NCBI RefSeq assembly: GCF_040054535.1
Contig: NC_090788.1
Span: 20,580,501 to 20,644,500, forward strand
Length of the DNA stretch: 64,000 bases
From: Antennarius striatus
Lineage: Eukaryota > Chordata > Actinopteri > Lophiiformes > Antennariidae
Direction: 5' to 3'
Positions within the stretch are counted from its first letter, which is position 1; each line of letters starts with the position of its first letter. Shown here piece after piece: positions 26,219 to 47,531 of the stretch. The translations under genes and the position numbers were made by a program. The notes beneath the pieces are model-generated. The model ran no database searches and was not told the DNA's origin. It saw only the letters and a program-made list of their open reading frames with translations.

Positions 26219-26475
26219 TGCCACATTGCCAACAACACTTTAACAAACAGAACAAAAAAAACCAACCAAAAACGAACCTTTTAAACTGGCGGCGGTTTAA
26301 TTTGCATCAAAGACGAATCGCATGCAAATATCAGCCTCATCATGACTACAACCCTCACACCAGAGATCTCAGCCAAAGAGGCGTCACCAAAATTAAGTCT
26401 CTGAATACAAAAGCAGAAACCACTTTGTGATTTTCCTCCAAATATTGCAGAAATCTAGTTTTTTTTTGTAATCCT

Positions 26476-26528
26476 GCAAACAAACAAACAAACAAACAAA
26501 CAAACAAACAAACAAACAAACAAACAAA
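26476..26528 (+). repeat. (CAAA)n tetranucleotide microsatellite
   Basis: About 13 CAAA units. Shortly after, a roughly 30-bp segment (CCAATCACCTCCTGTAGGGG core) is duplicated in tandem at about 26587-26646. Confidence 0.9.
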
Positions 26529-27469
26529 ATGTGGAGGATAAATAGCCTCCAAGTTCTGATCCATCTTATTTTTTCCTTAAAGCAAACCAATCACCTCCTG
26601 TAGGGGCATTTCTGAACCAATCACCTCCTGTAGGGGCGTCTCTGAAGCACCAACCTCCTCAGGTCGACCCGTGGAGCTCGAGACTAAATATACATTAAAT
26701 TGGTTCCTGGTTTTGTGGTGAGCTTTTGGTGAGACGTTCACACACCGATGGGGAACCTGTGGAATGCTAAGTCAGCATGGGACACTGTAGCCATCAGCTG
26801 ATGCGTCCTCCTTTATGCTCACAAAGCTTCATGAAACTCCCTGCAGATGTCAGGTGGTTGAAGGTTCACGTCTACGGCCTCAGTTGGTAAAAACCAAAGA
26901 TTTCTCCTGAACATCTCAGCAACACTCCTGCTCCTTATTACATGAAAGACTTTTATTTTGTTAACACTTTAGTATTTTAAAATGTGCAGTAAGGGAGTGC
27001 GTGGTTTTTTTCTGCTTTCAGTGCTGAGTCAGCATTAAGAAGAGGTGGTGCCGCTCTGCAACGCTGAAAACAAATAAAGTTTCAACATGCAAAACTGTCC
27101 TACTCCATGTCGTCTGAATTAAAATGACTGCCCTGGTTCACCTCGGATAACCTCACGGTGGAAGCGTCTGCTGTGGGCGGGGCCATCGGTCAGGTGCTGT
27201 CATGGTGAGAGATGCAACGACGCGGCAACAACAACACAGGCAGGAAACAGGAAGAAAGGGAGGCGTAGCGACGCCGAACCTTCAGGCGTTCAAAGGCATT
27301 CTGTAGATTTGTAATCCTCTGGTTGACAGAAACCGGGATTGGTGTTTTATTCGGTGCTTTAAGAGGATGGAGGTGGAATGAGGTCAAGCGAGGAGATCAT
27401 GCCTGATGATTCGACAGATGTGAAACTGGTCAAAAGCAGACAGACTGGCTGTCATTCCACACCCGACAG

Positions 27470-27943
27470 CACAAGTGTCAAACTCAAGACCCGGGGGCAA
27501 AATGCCTGCAAGAGCATAAAAATTCTAAAATGAATAATTCAAAAAGTGTGCTTTAACCAAAAACTAGATTTCCCACAATGCCGTAATTCAGCCCATTTTA
27601 ACTTTGACAAAAACGTTATGAACAAAGTTAACGTCCTAACTTGTGTCTGATGTTATTTTTCTTTATTCATTGATAGTTTGATCCTTGATTGATGGAGTTA
27701 ATAACCTGACAAATTAAAAGGATTTATGTTAAAACAGAGAAGCAAGCAACTATAATGTTTGTAACTTGAATAATGTTTGTAACTTGAATAAGTACTAAAT
27801 TCAGTGATTTAACATTAATGAGTAGTTGCATTTATTTTCCATTACATTGAGTTACATTTAGTTACATTTGTTAGTTACATCTGGCCCTTTGAGGACAGTG
27901 GTTATGCCGATGTGGCCCTCAGTGAAAATGAATGACACATTTG
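27470..27943 (+). mobile_element. Non-autonomous hAT-type MITE (474 bp), near-perfect target duplication
   Basis: Same family. It begins CACAAGTGTCAAACTC and ends with the inverted CAAATGTGTCA. The flanks CCCGACAG (27462-27469) and CCCTACAG (27944-27951) match in 7 of 8 bases. Confidence 0.85.
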
Positions 27944-28924
27944 CCCTACAGTCACAAACCAGGAACACCAAAGATAGCATCAGGCGGCTAGCATCTACTT
28001 TCTGGAGTTTCTCTGAGAGTGCCATGACTTTTTTTGTCCTTTGTGTAAAGTAATAATTTGACAATGCATGGGTGACCCACTGTAGTGGGGTTTTAATGAG
28101 TGGAATGTACTGACAGGACTGTAATGTTTATCTATAAGGCCCACATAAAACCAATGACCCTTGGTCTCTGGTTGGATTTTAATGATGTCATCAGTTCACT
28201 GATATTCTTCATGCAACATGTGGTCAATGATTAAAACATTGGACATCATAAAACCTCCAATAAAATAGGAACATTCTATGTTCAAACTTCACATTATTTA
28301 TTTTAACACTGTTTTCTAATCTTACCTGCTAACTTTTAAAAATCTTATTAAATAAATAAAGGTAAAGCTCGTAAAGGTCATCTGGCTTTAGAAAACACTT
28401 CAGTCCCTCTTCATGCAGGGTGAAACAAAAAGTCCTGAGAGATGGACTCCTGTGTTTTATACCCCGTCACAGAGGCTTTATTTGTTCTATTGCCCCCAAA
28501 ATAAATAAAACTCAAAGAATTCATGCTTTAAAAAGGAAACGGCTGACTCATGAAAGTGGCGAGTTGTTCTGCAACCTGGTCTGGAGTCTCTATTTCTAAT
28601 AAATCACGTGATTTAACAGAAGTCACAACATGCAGCTCCACCTGTTGACCACAAGGTGGGGCTGCTGCCCACAAAGGGCTGCTAAACATTTCTGAGAAAC
28701 GTTGCTTTGTTGTGGGAAATGAAATTTCTACCACTCCCTGTAAACAAGTCACCTGGGGGCGTTCCAGACGTTTCCTAATTTAGCCTTTTGTTCCGCATGA
28801 ACTGAATGCTTTTGTACATGAAAAGAATAACAGGTAAAACCTTAATCCGTCACATATTTTCATTCATTCATCTTCTTGAAGATGAAAAGATTGCGAGTCG
28901 TCTGATCTTCAGCCACGTTTTTTC

Positions 28925-29135
28925 CGTCCCAGGTGGCTAAGGGCATCACGGGGCCACAAGTGGACAAACACTCGTTCACGCACACAAACACACACCTACA
29001 GTCAATTCGGAGTAATAATTCACCTAAGCTGCATGCTTTTGGAAGTGGGGATAAATTACAAACTCCACACAGGAAGGAATCAAACCCACAACCTTCTTGC
29101 TGTGAGGCGACAGCGCCACCCACTGCTCTCCCTAT
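28925..29135 (-). repeat. tRNA-derived SINE-like repeat
   Basis: The minus strand reads a tRNA-like head (GTGGGTGGCGCTGTCGCCTC), a B-box-like GGTTTGATTCC segment and a body with GTGTGGAGTTTG. This is a well-known abundant fish repeat. Confidence 0.55.
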
Positions 29136-30107
29136 TGATCGAATGCCCACTGATTTATTGATTATTTTTGATTTTATTCATGATTTTAATCAAAAGTGAA
29201 CGCATCACAAAGGCTTGATTTTGCACATAATCCAAACATGCTTAAAAACAACATGAAGAGTCAATCCTAATCTGTTTACATAAAGGAAATGTTGCTGTGT
29301 TTTATGATCTTTTCACATAAAACAGTGTATGAAGCCACTGTTCTGATACCATCGGGCTTTGACCCTGACCTACTCTCCTCTATGTTAGAGATATTTACAA
29401 TCTATTCAGAAAGTTTTATGCTTTGAGATATAACTTGACCTTCCAGTATCTTTCACTGCATGTAATCAATCAATGCAGGTAATTAATGGCCCATGTAAAC
29501 TGTGCAGCTGCATACCAAAGGGAGGACATCTGCTCTGTTATCTGTAAGCTGTCAAGGACCTGTGAGACAGCGCAGCATTTAGAACAACGTCTACCTCTCT
29601 TCTGGCGAGACGCTGCACGTACCTTTGACCTCTGCACAGAAATGCTTTTTTATTTTGTGGCTCACTTAAACACATAAAGACATTTTCTTTGCTTTTTGTC
29701 TGCATGTACTATCATCGTTTAACACCAGAGAACGGAGGGTCAACTTTTTATGAAATCAATGCACATTTTAGTCTTGCAGCAAAATTTTTTCTAAATATTT
29801 CATTGTGTGCATGTGACCATCAGCGTCCCTCTCTGGGAAGTTGTCAAACTTTTATTGGAATTTCCTATTTTGAGCAAAAGAGGGAAGTGCTGCACCTCTT
29901 CTTCGATTTTACTCTTTGCATTTTAGTCATACTATAAATTGTATAAAATACGTATAAAACTACTACAATACGTTTTACCCACCACCAGAGTCTGACCCAC
30001 TGGGCAAACGTGACACATTTGTCTAGATATGGACTAATACTGCCACCTAGTGTCCATTTTAAGGTAGTGCCATGGAAAATACAACAAGCACTAGACTTCT
30101 GGACTCG

Positions 30108-30239
<132 letters not shown>

Positions 30240-30641
30240 CCACTGGGAGCAACTTCAGCATCTGGCCCCAGTATACTTTGACGTATCAGGCTGGGATTTG
30301 AACCAACAACCATCTGAGCTGTTTAACGTGTTTTAAAAACTCACCTTAAATGACATCATTCTATCCCATTCGGTGTCTGCGTTCAGAGAATAAAATCCAA
30401 CCACAGATGGAAGCAACGAACGCTGGATGAGCAGAGGAGGAATCCGCCGCAGCTCTTCTGCGTCAGACTGAAGGCTCCACTTTCACTTTTACTTCAGGCT
30501 TCATGTGAAACCAGTTTGACACCAGATCAGCTTCTTCAGTTCACAGCGTTTATAAAGGACGACAAAAATGAAAATAAATTAAAGTGTTACGTCCAGAGCT
30601 GTTTTTATGGTTTAAGATTTTTGATTTTTCACAAAATAAGT

Positions 30642-31132
30642 CACATGTGTCAAACTCAAGGCCCGGGGGCCAAATGTGGCCCTCCACATGTTTTCATGTG
30701 GCCCGCAAGAGTATAAAAATTTTGTGTCTTAAAATAAAAAGGCCAAAAGTGCACTTTGAACAAAAACTACACTTCCCACAATGCAGTAATTCAGTCCATT
30801 TTAACACTGATAAAAACGTTTTGAACAAAGTTAATGTCCTAACTTGTGTTTGAGGTTATTTTTATTTATTTATTGATAGTTTGATCATTGATTGATGGAG
30901 TTTTGTTGGGTTTTTTTTTACAACAAAGCAACAAACAAACATTTTTTCTGTGCAACTGATTTTTGTAACTTGAATAAGTAATACATTTATAGTTATTAAC
31001 ATTAAGGAGTAGTTACATTTATGTTACATTACACTGAGTTACAATTAGTTACAATTATTAGTTACATCTGGTCCTTTAATGACAGACATTATTTTGATGT
31101 GGCCCTCAGTGAAAATTAGTTTGACCCCCCTG
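30642..31132 (+). mobile_element. Non-autonomous hAT-type MITE (491 bp) with 8-bp target duplication
   Basis: The ends are CACATGTGTCAAACT and the complement of CAGGGGGGTCAAACT. The element is flanked by a perfect 8-bp duplication AAATAAGT (30634-30641 and 31133-31140), diagnostic of the hAT superfamily. The interior has no coding capacity. This is the best-preserved member of a family with six copies in the window. Confidence 0.9.
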
Positions 31133-31665
31133 AAATAAGTGTTTATTATTCTAACTAACGTGAGTGCATCACCATTTCTTGTGGCCTACGAGCCGGATCA
31201 TAACAACTGAGGATGCATCAGGGATATTTTTCCCCCTTCAGTCTGTTTTGTCTTGTACTTATCTCTTAAAGATCTCGTGTGATTGTTGTTGTGCAAAACT
31301 CATGTTTGAATCACAAAAGCTCCTGATTTTAAAGGTGTGCCTTCAAGGTTTGCTGTGTTCTGTTTGAGGTGGTTTTGGTGTGTCTGTTTTTCAACTGTCC
31401 TCACAGGACCTTGACTTTCTGCAGCACTCCTGCTGCTCCACCCTGTTTTTGATTGTCTCTGTTTAAGATTTTTGAGTTTTCATGAAATGAGCGTTCGATA
31501 TTCTAACTAACTTCAGTGCATCATCATTTCTTGTAACAGAAACAAGTAAAATGTAACCGCTGTCAGGGCCTAGAATAAAAGATGTCACCGGACCTCAGAT
31601 ACCCTGACAGCGTGTTTGTTGGTTCCAGAGATACCGCAAGACAAAGATTTCAGAAAATCACAACG

Positions 31666-31671
31666 TTTATT
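31666..31671 (-). terminator. Candidate poly(A) signal (AATAAA, minus strand) of the 562-aa OCTN-like gene
   Basis: AATAAA on the minus strand, about 740 nt downstream of the stop. It is the first canonical hexamer I see after the stop. If it is used, the 3' UTR carries the long (CA)n tract at 32035-32158. Confidence 0.5.
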
Positions 31672-32031
31672 GGACAGACTGAATGGAATGATCCTAAATT
31701 CTGTATACAGGTAGAAAGTAGACATGACGGATGAAGTAGACGGATGAAATAAAATGGAACTCTCTTATTGTGCTTCCATAGAAATCACAAGTTGTTGTGA
31801 CTGAAAGCTAGGAACAAATCTCTGGGCTCAGACTCAACACTGTTCCAGAAACACAAATCTAGAAACCTTCATACCAAACTAAAAATGTAACATCGCCAAA
31901 ACATCACTTTTTACAATTAACAGTCCCATGAGCCTTTGCACTCCGAAATCAGATGGACTTGTTCCTTACGAGATGAGGTGTTATCTTTTGCCCGAGTGAA
32001 GCAGCTGCCAGTATTTTGTATTTCTAATGAG

Positions 32032-32160
<129 letters not shown>

Positions 32161-32409
32161 ATGGGTTTGTCTGCCAGGGAGCCGTTGTACATTTTCAACA
32201 CATCCAATATGGATTTCAACTTATATCAGGTTCTACTTGGAGTAGAAATATAATAATAAAAATACAATCTTTCATTTGTCTGCAAACTAGATATGTAAAA
32301 ATAGTTGTGAAAAGATTTTGAGTTTTCCGTTTTTGGGTAGTTTTTAGATCTATTTCTTGAATAGATTGCCCCACAAGACACTGAGGCAACACACAAAGAG
32401 CACAGCTGA

Positions 32410-40882
<8,473 letters not shown>

Positions 40883-40899
40883 TACCTTGAAAGCTCCTT

Positions 40900-42090
40900 A
40901 GTAGTTATAAAAGAGTTTAGAAAAAAAGGCGTGAGTCAGTGCTGTCATGGGCACAAGAGGGAGAGTGATCTGCACTTGCTCAGAGCTGAGCTCAAGTTTT
41001 ACTTAACAGCGTCACATCTAGTGGGTGGTTACATCAGGAGAGAAAAAAAAAGCTGAACATTGTATAACACCGCTTGAGCTTGGCTTAATTTCTTGAAATG
41101 TGAGTGAATCATTTACAATTGTAATGAATTATTGCAACTGTCATAAAGCAGAAATTGTACATGCATGAAAAAAAAAAGATTTCAACAGTGAGGAAGTAGC
41201 TGCAACAATGTCTGTTAAACAGTAGCGGTTTGAAAGCTTTAAAATGTTATACCCCCCCCCCAAAAAAATTTCTAGACTCCACTTGTCTGGTAATGACCTT
41301 GGTGTGTTTTGGAAGGTCAAATGATGATGATATAGACAATACTGGCAAATGTATGCATGAGCAAACACTCTACTACACAAGTTTAGTATGTGTTTAGCTG
41401 GGTAAAGGTGTCCCTGTATTGTTTTCCATTATAGACAGCACATCTGTGATCACATGACAGAAAAGTAAGTTTGCAGAGAATTCAATATGCATTTAATTAT
41501 GCCATGAGAATATTACTGAAAAAAAACTTGCACTGTGAGAGCCATTGAAATGTTTGTGTCAGCAGGTGTATTTAAATCATTGATAAGAAATCTCCTTTAG
41601 ATGCTCACAAATGTCCCCACTGTGGTACAATAAAGGATTATCTTATCTTATATGAATCTGAGAATGAAGTTTTACCAATCACGGCTGTGAAGGCATTGAT
41701 GTAGTGTTTTATATGTTAGGTTTACATGGGTATGTATATATGTGCCGATGTTTGTGTGTATTGTGATAACATGTACATGAATATATTTAAATATAGTGGT
41801 TCATATTTTCTTTTATCGTCAAGTTTTATCATACATTTATTTTAGTGTTTTATGACATTTGTTGATTTACTTTTTAATCTGGACCTTGAGTCTGTAATAA
41901 AGATTTTTTTTATCTGTCTGTCATGTGTGTAGTGAGGACACATATGCAGAACACCAAGTTCTCATTCATAGTTTTATCAGACAAGCAAAATCCAGGACAA
42001 AAAAAAAAGTCTTGAAAGTTCAAGAAACTTAGAGCATGAAGGCTAGCAAACAATCTGGAACAGACCAACTGGAGAAGCTGGATTAAAAAG
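40900..42090. other. Upstream region of the 562-aa OCTN-like gene
   Basis: 5' flank of the minus-strand gene. An AP-1-type TGAGTCA lies at about 40932. A dispersed repeat tail (CCCACTGTGG then ATAAAGGATTATCTTATCTT) lies near 41612-41650. No clear TATA box. Confidence 0.35.
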
Positions 42091-42228
42091 CCTCAGGCTA
42101 ATCAGCCTGAGGAGCCACAGGTGGGGACGGGAGATGAAGCACAGGTGTGGAGACAAGGATCCGCCCACAGGCTCAGCCCCGCCCCCTGGCCCACTCCAGC
42201 ATAGCAACACAAACACAGAACCGTGACA
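42091..42228 (-). repeat. Dispersed repeat copy (GTGTCACGGTTC family)
   Basis: The minus strand begins GTGTCACGGTTCTGTGTTTG and includes GGCGGGGCTGAGCC, GTCTCCACACCTGTG and a GCCTGAGGCT end. It matches the opposite-strand copy at 53533-53672. Confidence 0.6.
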
Positions 42229-42575
42229 CCAACAAACTCACACCACCAACAACATAAATACATGAAGATGATCCAAACATGTTTTTTGACACCATATTTT
42301 CCTACATTACTATAGAAGGGACATATGCCACTGCACGTAACCATTCATACCCATGTGAATTGAAGGACAGTGCACACAGTCTGAGAACTATGGTATATGG
42401 TATAATTCTATGTAGCAGGAAATTCTCATAGAAAATCATTTTACTTGCTTTTATAGTATCCTACCAAATGCTTTTGAATTGTGTGATTCTGTCTTTGCAG
42501 CTATAGTGAGTGTTGTTACTGAAATTGAGTTAAACTGGTAACAGAAACTTCTTCTTTTCCTTTCGGCTTTTCCCT

Positions 42576-43466
42576 TCAGGGGTCGCCACAGCGAATCAAT
42601 TTCCTCCATCTAGCCCTGTCCTTTGAATCCTCTTCTCTCACACCAACTACCTTCATGTCTTCCCTCATTACATCCATAAACCTCCTCTTTGGTCTTCCTC
42701 TAGGCCTCCTGCCTGCCAGTTCAAAACTCAGCATCCTTCTACCAACATATTCACTATCTCTCCTCTGGACATGTCCAAACCATCTCAGTCTGGCCTCTCT
42801 GACTTTATCTCCAGAACCTCTAACATGTGCTGTCCCTCTGATATACTCATTCCTGATCCTATCCATCCTGGTCACTCCCAGAGAGAACCTCAGCATCTTC
42901 ATCTCTGCTACCTCCAGCTCTGTCTCCTGTCTTTTCCTCAGTGACACTGTCTCTAGACCAAACAACATCGCTGGTCTCACCACAGTTTTGTACACCTTTC
43001 CCTTCATTTTAGCTGAAACTCTTCTATCACACATCACACCTGACACTTTCCTCCACCCGTTCCATCCTGCCTGGACACGCTTCTTCACCTCTTTTCCACA
43101 CTCTCCATTGCTCTGGACTGTTGACCCTAAGTACTTCAAATCCTCCACCTTCTTGATCTCTTCTCCCTGTAACCTCACTCTTCCACTTGGGTCCCTCTCA
43201 TTCACACACATGTACTCTGTCTTACTGCGGCTAACCTTCATTCCTCTCCTTTCCAGGACAAACCTCCACCTCTCTAGCTTCTCCTCCACCTGTTCCCTGC
43301 TCTCACTGCAGATCACAATGTCATCTGCAAACATCATAGTCCATGGAGATTCCTGTCTAACCTCGTCTGTCAGCCTGTCCATCACCATAGCAACAAGAAG
43401 GGGCTCAGAGCTGATCCCTGATGCAGTCCCACCTCCACCTTGAACTCCTCTGTCACACCTACACAC
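42576..43466 (-). pseudogene. RTE reverse transcriptase C-terminal ORF (296 aa frame)
   Basis: Carries the catalytic FADD at residues 46-49 of the open frame, the FKYLGS-type thumb motif (LKYLGS here), and the C-terminal block with RIRNEYIRGTAHVR and LRWFGHVQRRDSEY that is typical of teleost RTE elements. No natural start codon fits; the frame is the tail of the polymerase displaced by two indels relative to the upstream ORF. Confidence 0.85.
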
Positions 43467-45546
43467 ACCTCACCACTGTCTTACAGTCCTCATACATGTC
43501 CTGCACCGCTCTAACATACTTCTCTGCCACTCCAGACTTCCTCATACAATACCACAGTTCCTCTCTGGGCACCCTGTCATCAGCTTTCTCCAGATCTACA
43601 AAAACACAATGCAGCTCCCTCTGGCCTTCTCTGTACTTCTCTATCAACATCCTCAACGCAAATACTGCATCTGTAGTACTCTGTTTTGGCATGAAACCAT
43701 ACTGCTGCTCACAAATGTTCACTTCTGCCCTTAGTCTAGCTTCCACTACTCTCTCCCATAACTTCATTGTATGGCTCATCAGCTTTATTCCTCTGTAGTT
43801 GCCACAACTCTGCACATCTCCCTTGTTCTTAAAAATGGGCACCAGCACACTTCTCCTCCATTCCTCAGGCATCTTCTCACTATCTAAGATCCTGTTGAAC
43901 AACCCAGTCAGAAACTCTACTGCCACCTCTCCTAGACACTTCCAAACCTCTACAGGTATATCATCAGGACCAACTGCCTTTCCACTCTTCATCCTCTTCA
44001 ATGCCCTCCTCACCTCATCCTGACTAATCTTTGCTACATCCTGGTCCACAACAGTCACCTCTTCTAGTCTTTGTTCCCTCTCATTTTCCACGTTCATCAA
44101 CTCTTCAAAGTACTCTTTCCATCTTCCCATCACACTACTGGCACCTGTCAATAGACTTCCATCCCTATCCTTAATCACCCTAACCTGCTGCACGTCCTTC
44201 CCATCTCTGTCTCTCTGTCTTGCCAACCTGTATAGATCAGTCTCTCCCTCCTTACTGTCCAACCTAACATACAAGTCATCATAAGCTTCTTGTTTGGCCT
44301 TTGCTACCTCTACCTTCACCTTACGCTGCATCTCCCTGTACTCCTGTCTACTCTCCTCAGTCCTCTCAGTGTCCCACTTCTTCTTAGCTAACCTCTTTCT
44401 CTGTATGCACTCCTGTACCTCCTCATTCCACCACCAAGTCTCCTTATCTACTTTCCTTCCAGATGACACACCAAGTACTCTCCTACCTGTCTCCCTGATC
44501 ACATTAGCTGTAGTTGTCCAGTCATCTGGAAGCACCTCCTGACCACCCAGAGCCTGTCTTAACTCCTTCCTAAAAGTCATGCAACACTCTTCCTTTTTCA
44601 GCTTCCACCATTTCGTCTTCTGCTCTGCCTTTGCCCTCTTCATCTTCCTCACCACCAGAGTCATCCTACACACCACCATCCTATGCTGTTTGGCTACACT
44701 CTCACCTACCACTACTTTACAGTCACTGATCTCCTTCAGGTTACACCATCTACACCAGATGTAGTCTACCTGTGTGCTCCTACCACCACTCTTATAGGTC
44801 ACTCTATGTTCCTGCCTCTTCTGGAAGAAAGTATTCACTACAGCCATTTCCATCCTTTTTGCAAAGTCAACTACCATCTGTCCTTCTGCGTTCCTCTCCT
44901 GGATACCAAACCTGCCCATCACCTCCTCATCACCTCTGTTTCCTGCACCAACATGTCCATTGAAGTCTGCTCCAATGACAACTCTCTCACTTCTAGGCAT
45001 GCTCTGCATCACTTCATCAAAGTCCGACCAAAATTTCTCCTTCTCCTCCAGCTCACATCCTACCTGTGGAGCATACCCACTAACAACATTGAACATCACA
45101 CCTTCTATTTCTAGCTTCAGACTCATCACTCTATCTGACACTCTTTTTACCTCCAGGACATTCCCAACAAACTCCTCCTTCAAGATAACTCCTCCTCCAT
45201 TTCTCTTCCCATCTACACCATGATAGAACAACATGAACCCTGCTCCTAAACTTCTAGCCTTGCTACCTTTCCACCTGGTCTCCTGTACACATAGTATGTC
45301 TACCTTCCTTCTCTGCATCACGTCAACCAGCTCTCTACCTTTTCCTGTCATAGTTCCAACATTCAACGTCCCTACTCTCAGTCCTATACTCTTGGTGTTC
45401 CTATTCTCTTTATTCGAGCGAACGCACTTTCCTCCTCTCTTTCTTCGACCAACAGTAATCCAATTTCCACCGGCGCCCTGTAGGTCAACAGCGCCGATGG
45501 CGGTCGTTGTTAACCCGGGCCTCGACCAATCCGGTATGGAAGTCAT
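43459..45546 (-). pseudogene. RTE endonuclease plus N-terminal reverse transcriptase ORF (695 aa, interrupted)
   Basis: APE-type endonuclease motifs: LNVGT at residues 61-65, QETRW at 88-92 and GADFNGHVG at 192-200, followed by DYIW. The reverse-transcriptase domain begins in the last third (GPDDIPVEVW, NYRGI, then FVDLEKADDR). The frame stops inside the polymerase, before the conserved GLHQGS.LSP motif and the catalytic FADD, which lie in other frames downstream. Family RTE proteins run on for about 300 more residues. I do not join the frames. Confidence 0.85.
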
Positions 45547-45959
45547 AGGTTTGATTCACATCTTTGATTTGGCAAAAGTTTTACGCCGAATGCCCTTCCT
45601 GATGCAACCCTCTGTATTTATCCGGGCTTGGGACCGGCACAATAAGACACTGGCTTGTGTCCTCTTGTGGCTACTGGTAACAGAAACATTGTACCGTAAA
45701 TATACAACATGCAGCAACAATGACGACAAGAAGCACTCTCTGCACTTCTCTCTCTAGACTGCATCTTCCTAACAAACAAATATCTGTATTCTTATGGCTT
45801 GTGCAGTGGGTAGAGGTTTCTTTCTGGGTGGAAGTACAAAGGAAGGTAAAGGACAAGAAGCTCCAGACTGCCCCTAAGTGGACTCCCGCGAACAGGAGAG
45901 AACAAAGTCCTTCAGCAGTCTGGGTCTATTGCATCTGTACTGTTAATGGGTTGTTCCTG

Positions 45960-47030
45960 ACTGTAAACTGTATGAAATAAGAATGTTTTTAATCTAGCCT
46001 TAAATCAACTAATGATGTCTGCCCTCCTTGCTGCAGCAGGAAGACAGTTACATAGTGATGGAGCTCTGCAATGAAAACTTCTACCTCCTGATCTATTTTT
46101 AGAGACTTACTGGGTAACCAAAATTCCCAAATCCTCAGAGAAAAGGGCATTAAGAGGATAATAAGGTACAAAAAGCTCTTCAACGTCAAAAGGAACCTGG
46201 ATGCGAAGAGTTTTATAAGCAATCAGGAGAATTTTAAATTCTGAATTTTATTGGTAGCCAGTGTGAAGCTGCCAGGACTGGTGTGCTGTGCTCTCTACTC
46301 CCAGTTTTAGTCAGTGTACATGCAAAATGTACAAAATTTCTAATTTTAGCAATATTTCATGAATGGAAAAATGCTGTCTTGGAGATATTTTTATCTGATC
46401 TGATCTCATTTAGACACATTTGTAATTTAACTAGCTCGTGAGTATTGTCAGGTTTGAAAGATAAGTAAGTCTGGGTATCGTCAGCATAACAATGAGAGGA
46501 AATGTTATGCTTTGTAACGAGGTTACCCAGCAGCAGCATGCATGTTTAATAATATTGGTCCGAGAACGGACCTTTGGAAAAAGTACACCATAGTGTAACT
46601 TATGATATTCTGATGAGTGATTATTTATATGAACCAATGGGAAACTATCTGATAAATAAGAGTGAAAACAATTTAAAGCTTGTCCATTGATAACCACAAC
46701 ATTCTCTAGCTGCTTCAGAAGAATGTTATGGTCGACTGTATCAAGGTCAGCACTGAGGTCTAAAAAAACTAAGATGGAGAGGAGACCTCTGTCAGAGGCC
46801 AGAGGCCTTATTTTTTCAAAGTGCAGTTTCTTTGCTTTGTTTCTGAAACTGAACTGAAATTCCTCAAACAGGTTGTTATCCTGTAAGAATAAATTTATAT
46901 GTCTGGCGACAATTTTCTCCACATCCTTAGACAAAAAGGGAAGCTTGGGGATAGGCCTGTAATTCAAAAGAGCACTTACATCTAGGTTGGGTTGTTGGAT
47001 GAGAGGCTTAATTAACTCTACTGCCACCTA
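45960..47030 (-). mobile_element. Degenerate L2-like (Jockey superfamily) LINE, 3' half
   Basis: Minus strand. It holds NYRPIPKLPFLSKDVEKIV, then LDLSADLDTVDHNILL, then HCYADDTQTYLSF (catalytic YADD near 46480), and further down a broken C-terminal block resembling APSLCNCLPAAARR and FKARLKTFLFH. The order and motifs fit L2/Rex-like elements. Frames are broken several times; it is inactive. It abuts the younger RTE element within about 270 bp. Confidence 0.75.
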
Positions 47031-47380
47031 GTGTGTACCGCTGTGAAGTGCACCACGGATCCCAACCATTCACCTCATGGAACAACGGAAGCAAAACACG
47101 CAGTTTAAAGTAGTTTAGTTGGTGAAGACAATGGGTGTCGGGTGCTTTTCAGACCATGATAACACAGACCTTTATTTTTAATTAAAAGAGGACGTCAAAT
47201 TTGGATGTTTATAAGCATGTTTCATTGTTCTTTTAACATTTCTTGTGTGACAGACATAAGAAACATTTTAATATCATAAAAAATATCAAAAATATGGCAT
47301 TTTTTCCCAACCTTTCTGGAGAAAAGTTGAATTAGCAAGTATCTAGTCAGTAAAAAAAAATAAAAAAACAAACAAAAATG

Positions 47381-47386
47381 TTTATT
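47381..47386 (-). terminator. Candidate poly(A) signal (AATAAA, minus strand) of the 552-aa OCTN-like gene
   Basis: AATAAA on the minus strand about 150 nt downstream of the stop, within an A/T-rich stretch. The position is plausible, but the low-complexity surroundings weaken the call. Confidence 0.45.
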
Positions 47387-47531
47387 TAAAAAAAAGAAAA
47401 ACCCAACAGTTTTTGACAGATGACTTGAGGAATCCACTGTGAATGTTTTGGATTTAATTTTCCAGATTTGAATTTTTATCTTTCAAGAAATGACGAGGTA
47501 TGTCCCGCTCTCTGCATTAAAGACATCATGT

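Larger units (their letters stand above)
26650..30100. other. Intergenic, no gene recognised apart from listed repeats
   Basis: Contains the MITE at 27470 and the SINE-like repeat at 28925. The remaining open frames are short and without recognisable domains. Confidence 0.5.
42549..45672 (-). mobile_element. Nearly full-length RTE-clade LINE retrotransposon with 15-bp target-site duplication
   Basis: A 3124-bp element in minus orientation, flanked by a perfect direct repeat ACTGGTAACAGAAAC at 42534-42548 and 45673-45687. It encodes an APE-type endonuclease and a reverse transcriptase and ends in a short 3' UTR with an AAGAAG-type tandem tail (seen here as CTTCTTC at 42549), all typical of RTE elements. 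The intact duplication and the near-identity of its 3' part to the copy at 4781-5946 mean recent activity. It lies between two OCTN genes. Two frame breaks split the polymerase region. Confidence 0.93.

Noticed and set aside
28860-29150. 96-codon minus-strand frame
   Set aside because: Lies over a SINE-like repeat; the similarity is to the repeat, not to a protein.
44294-45757. Several plus-strand open frames of 60-174 codons
   Set aside because: Antisense to the RTE endonuclease/polymerase ORF, which is clearly the coding strand.
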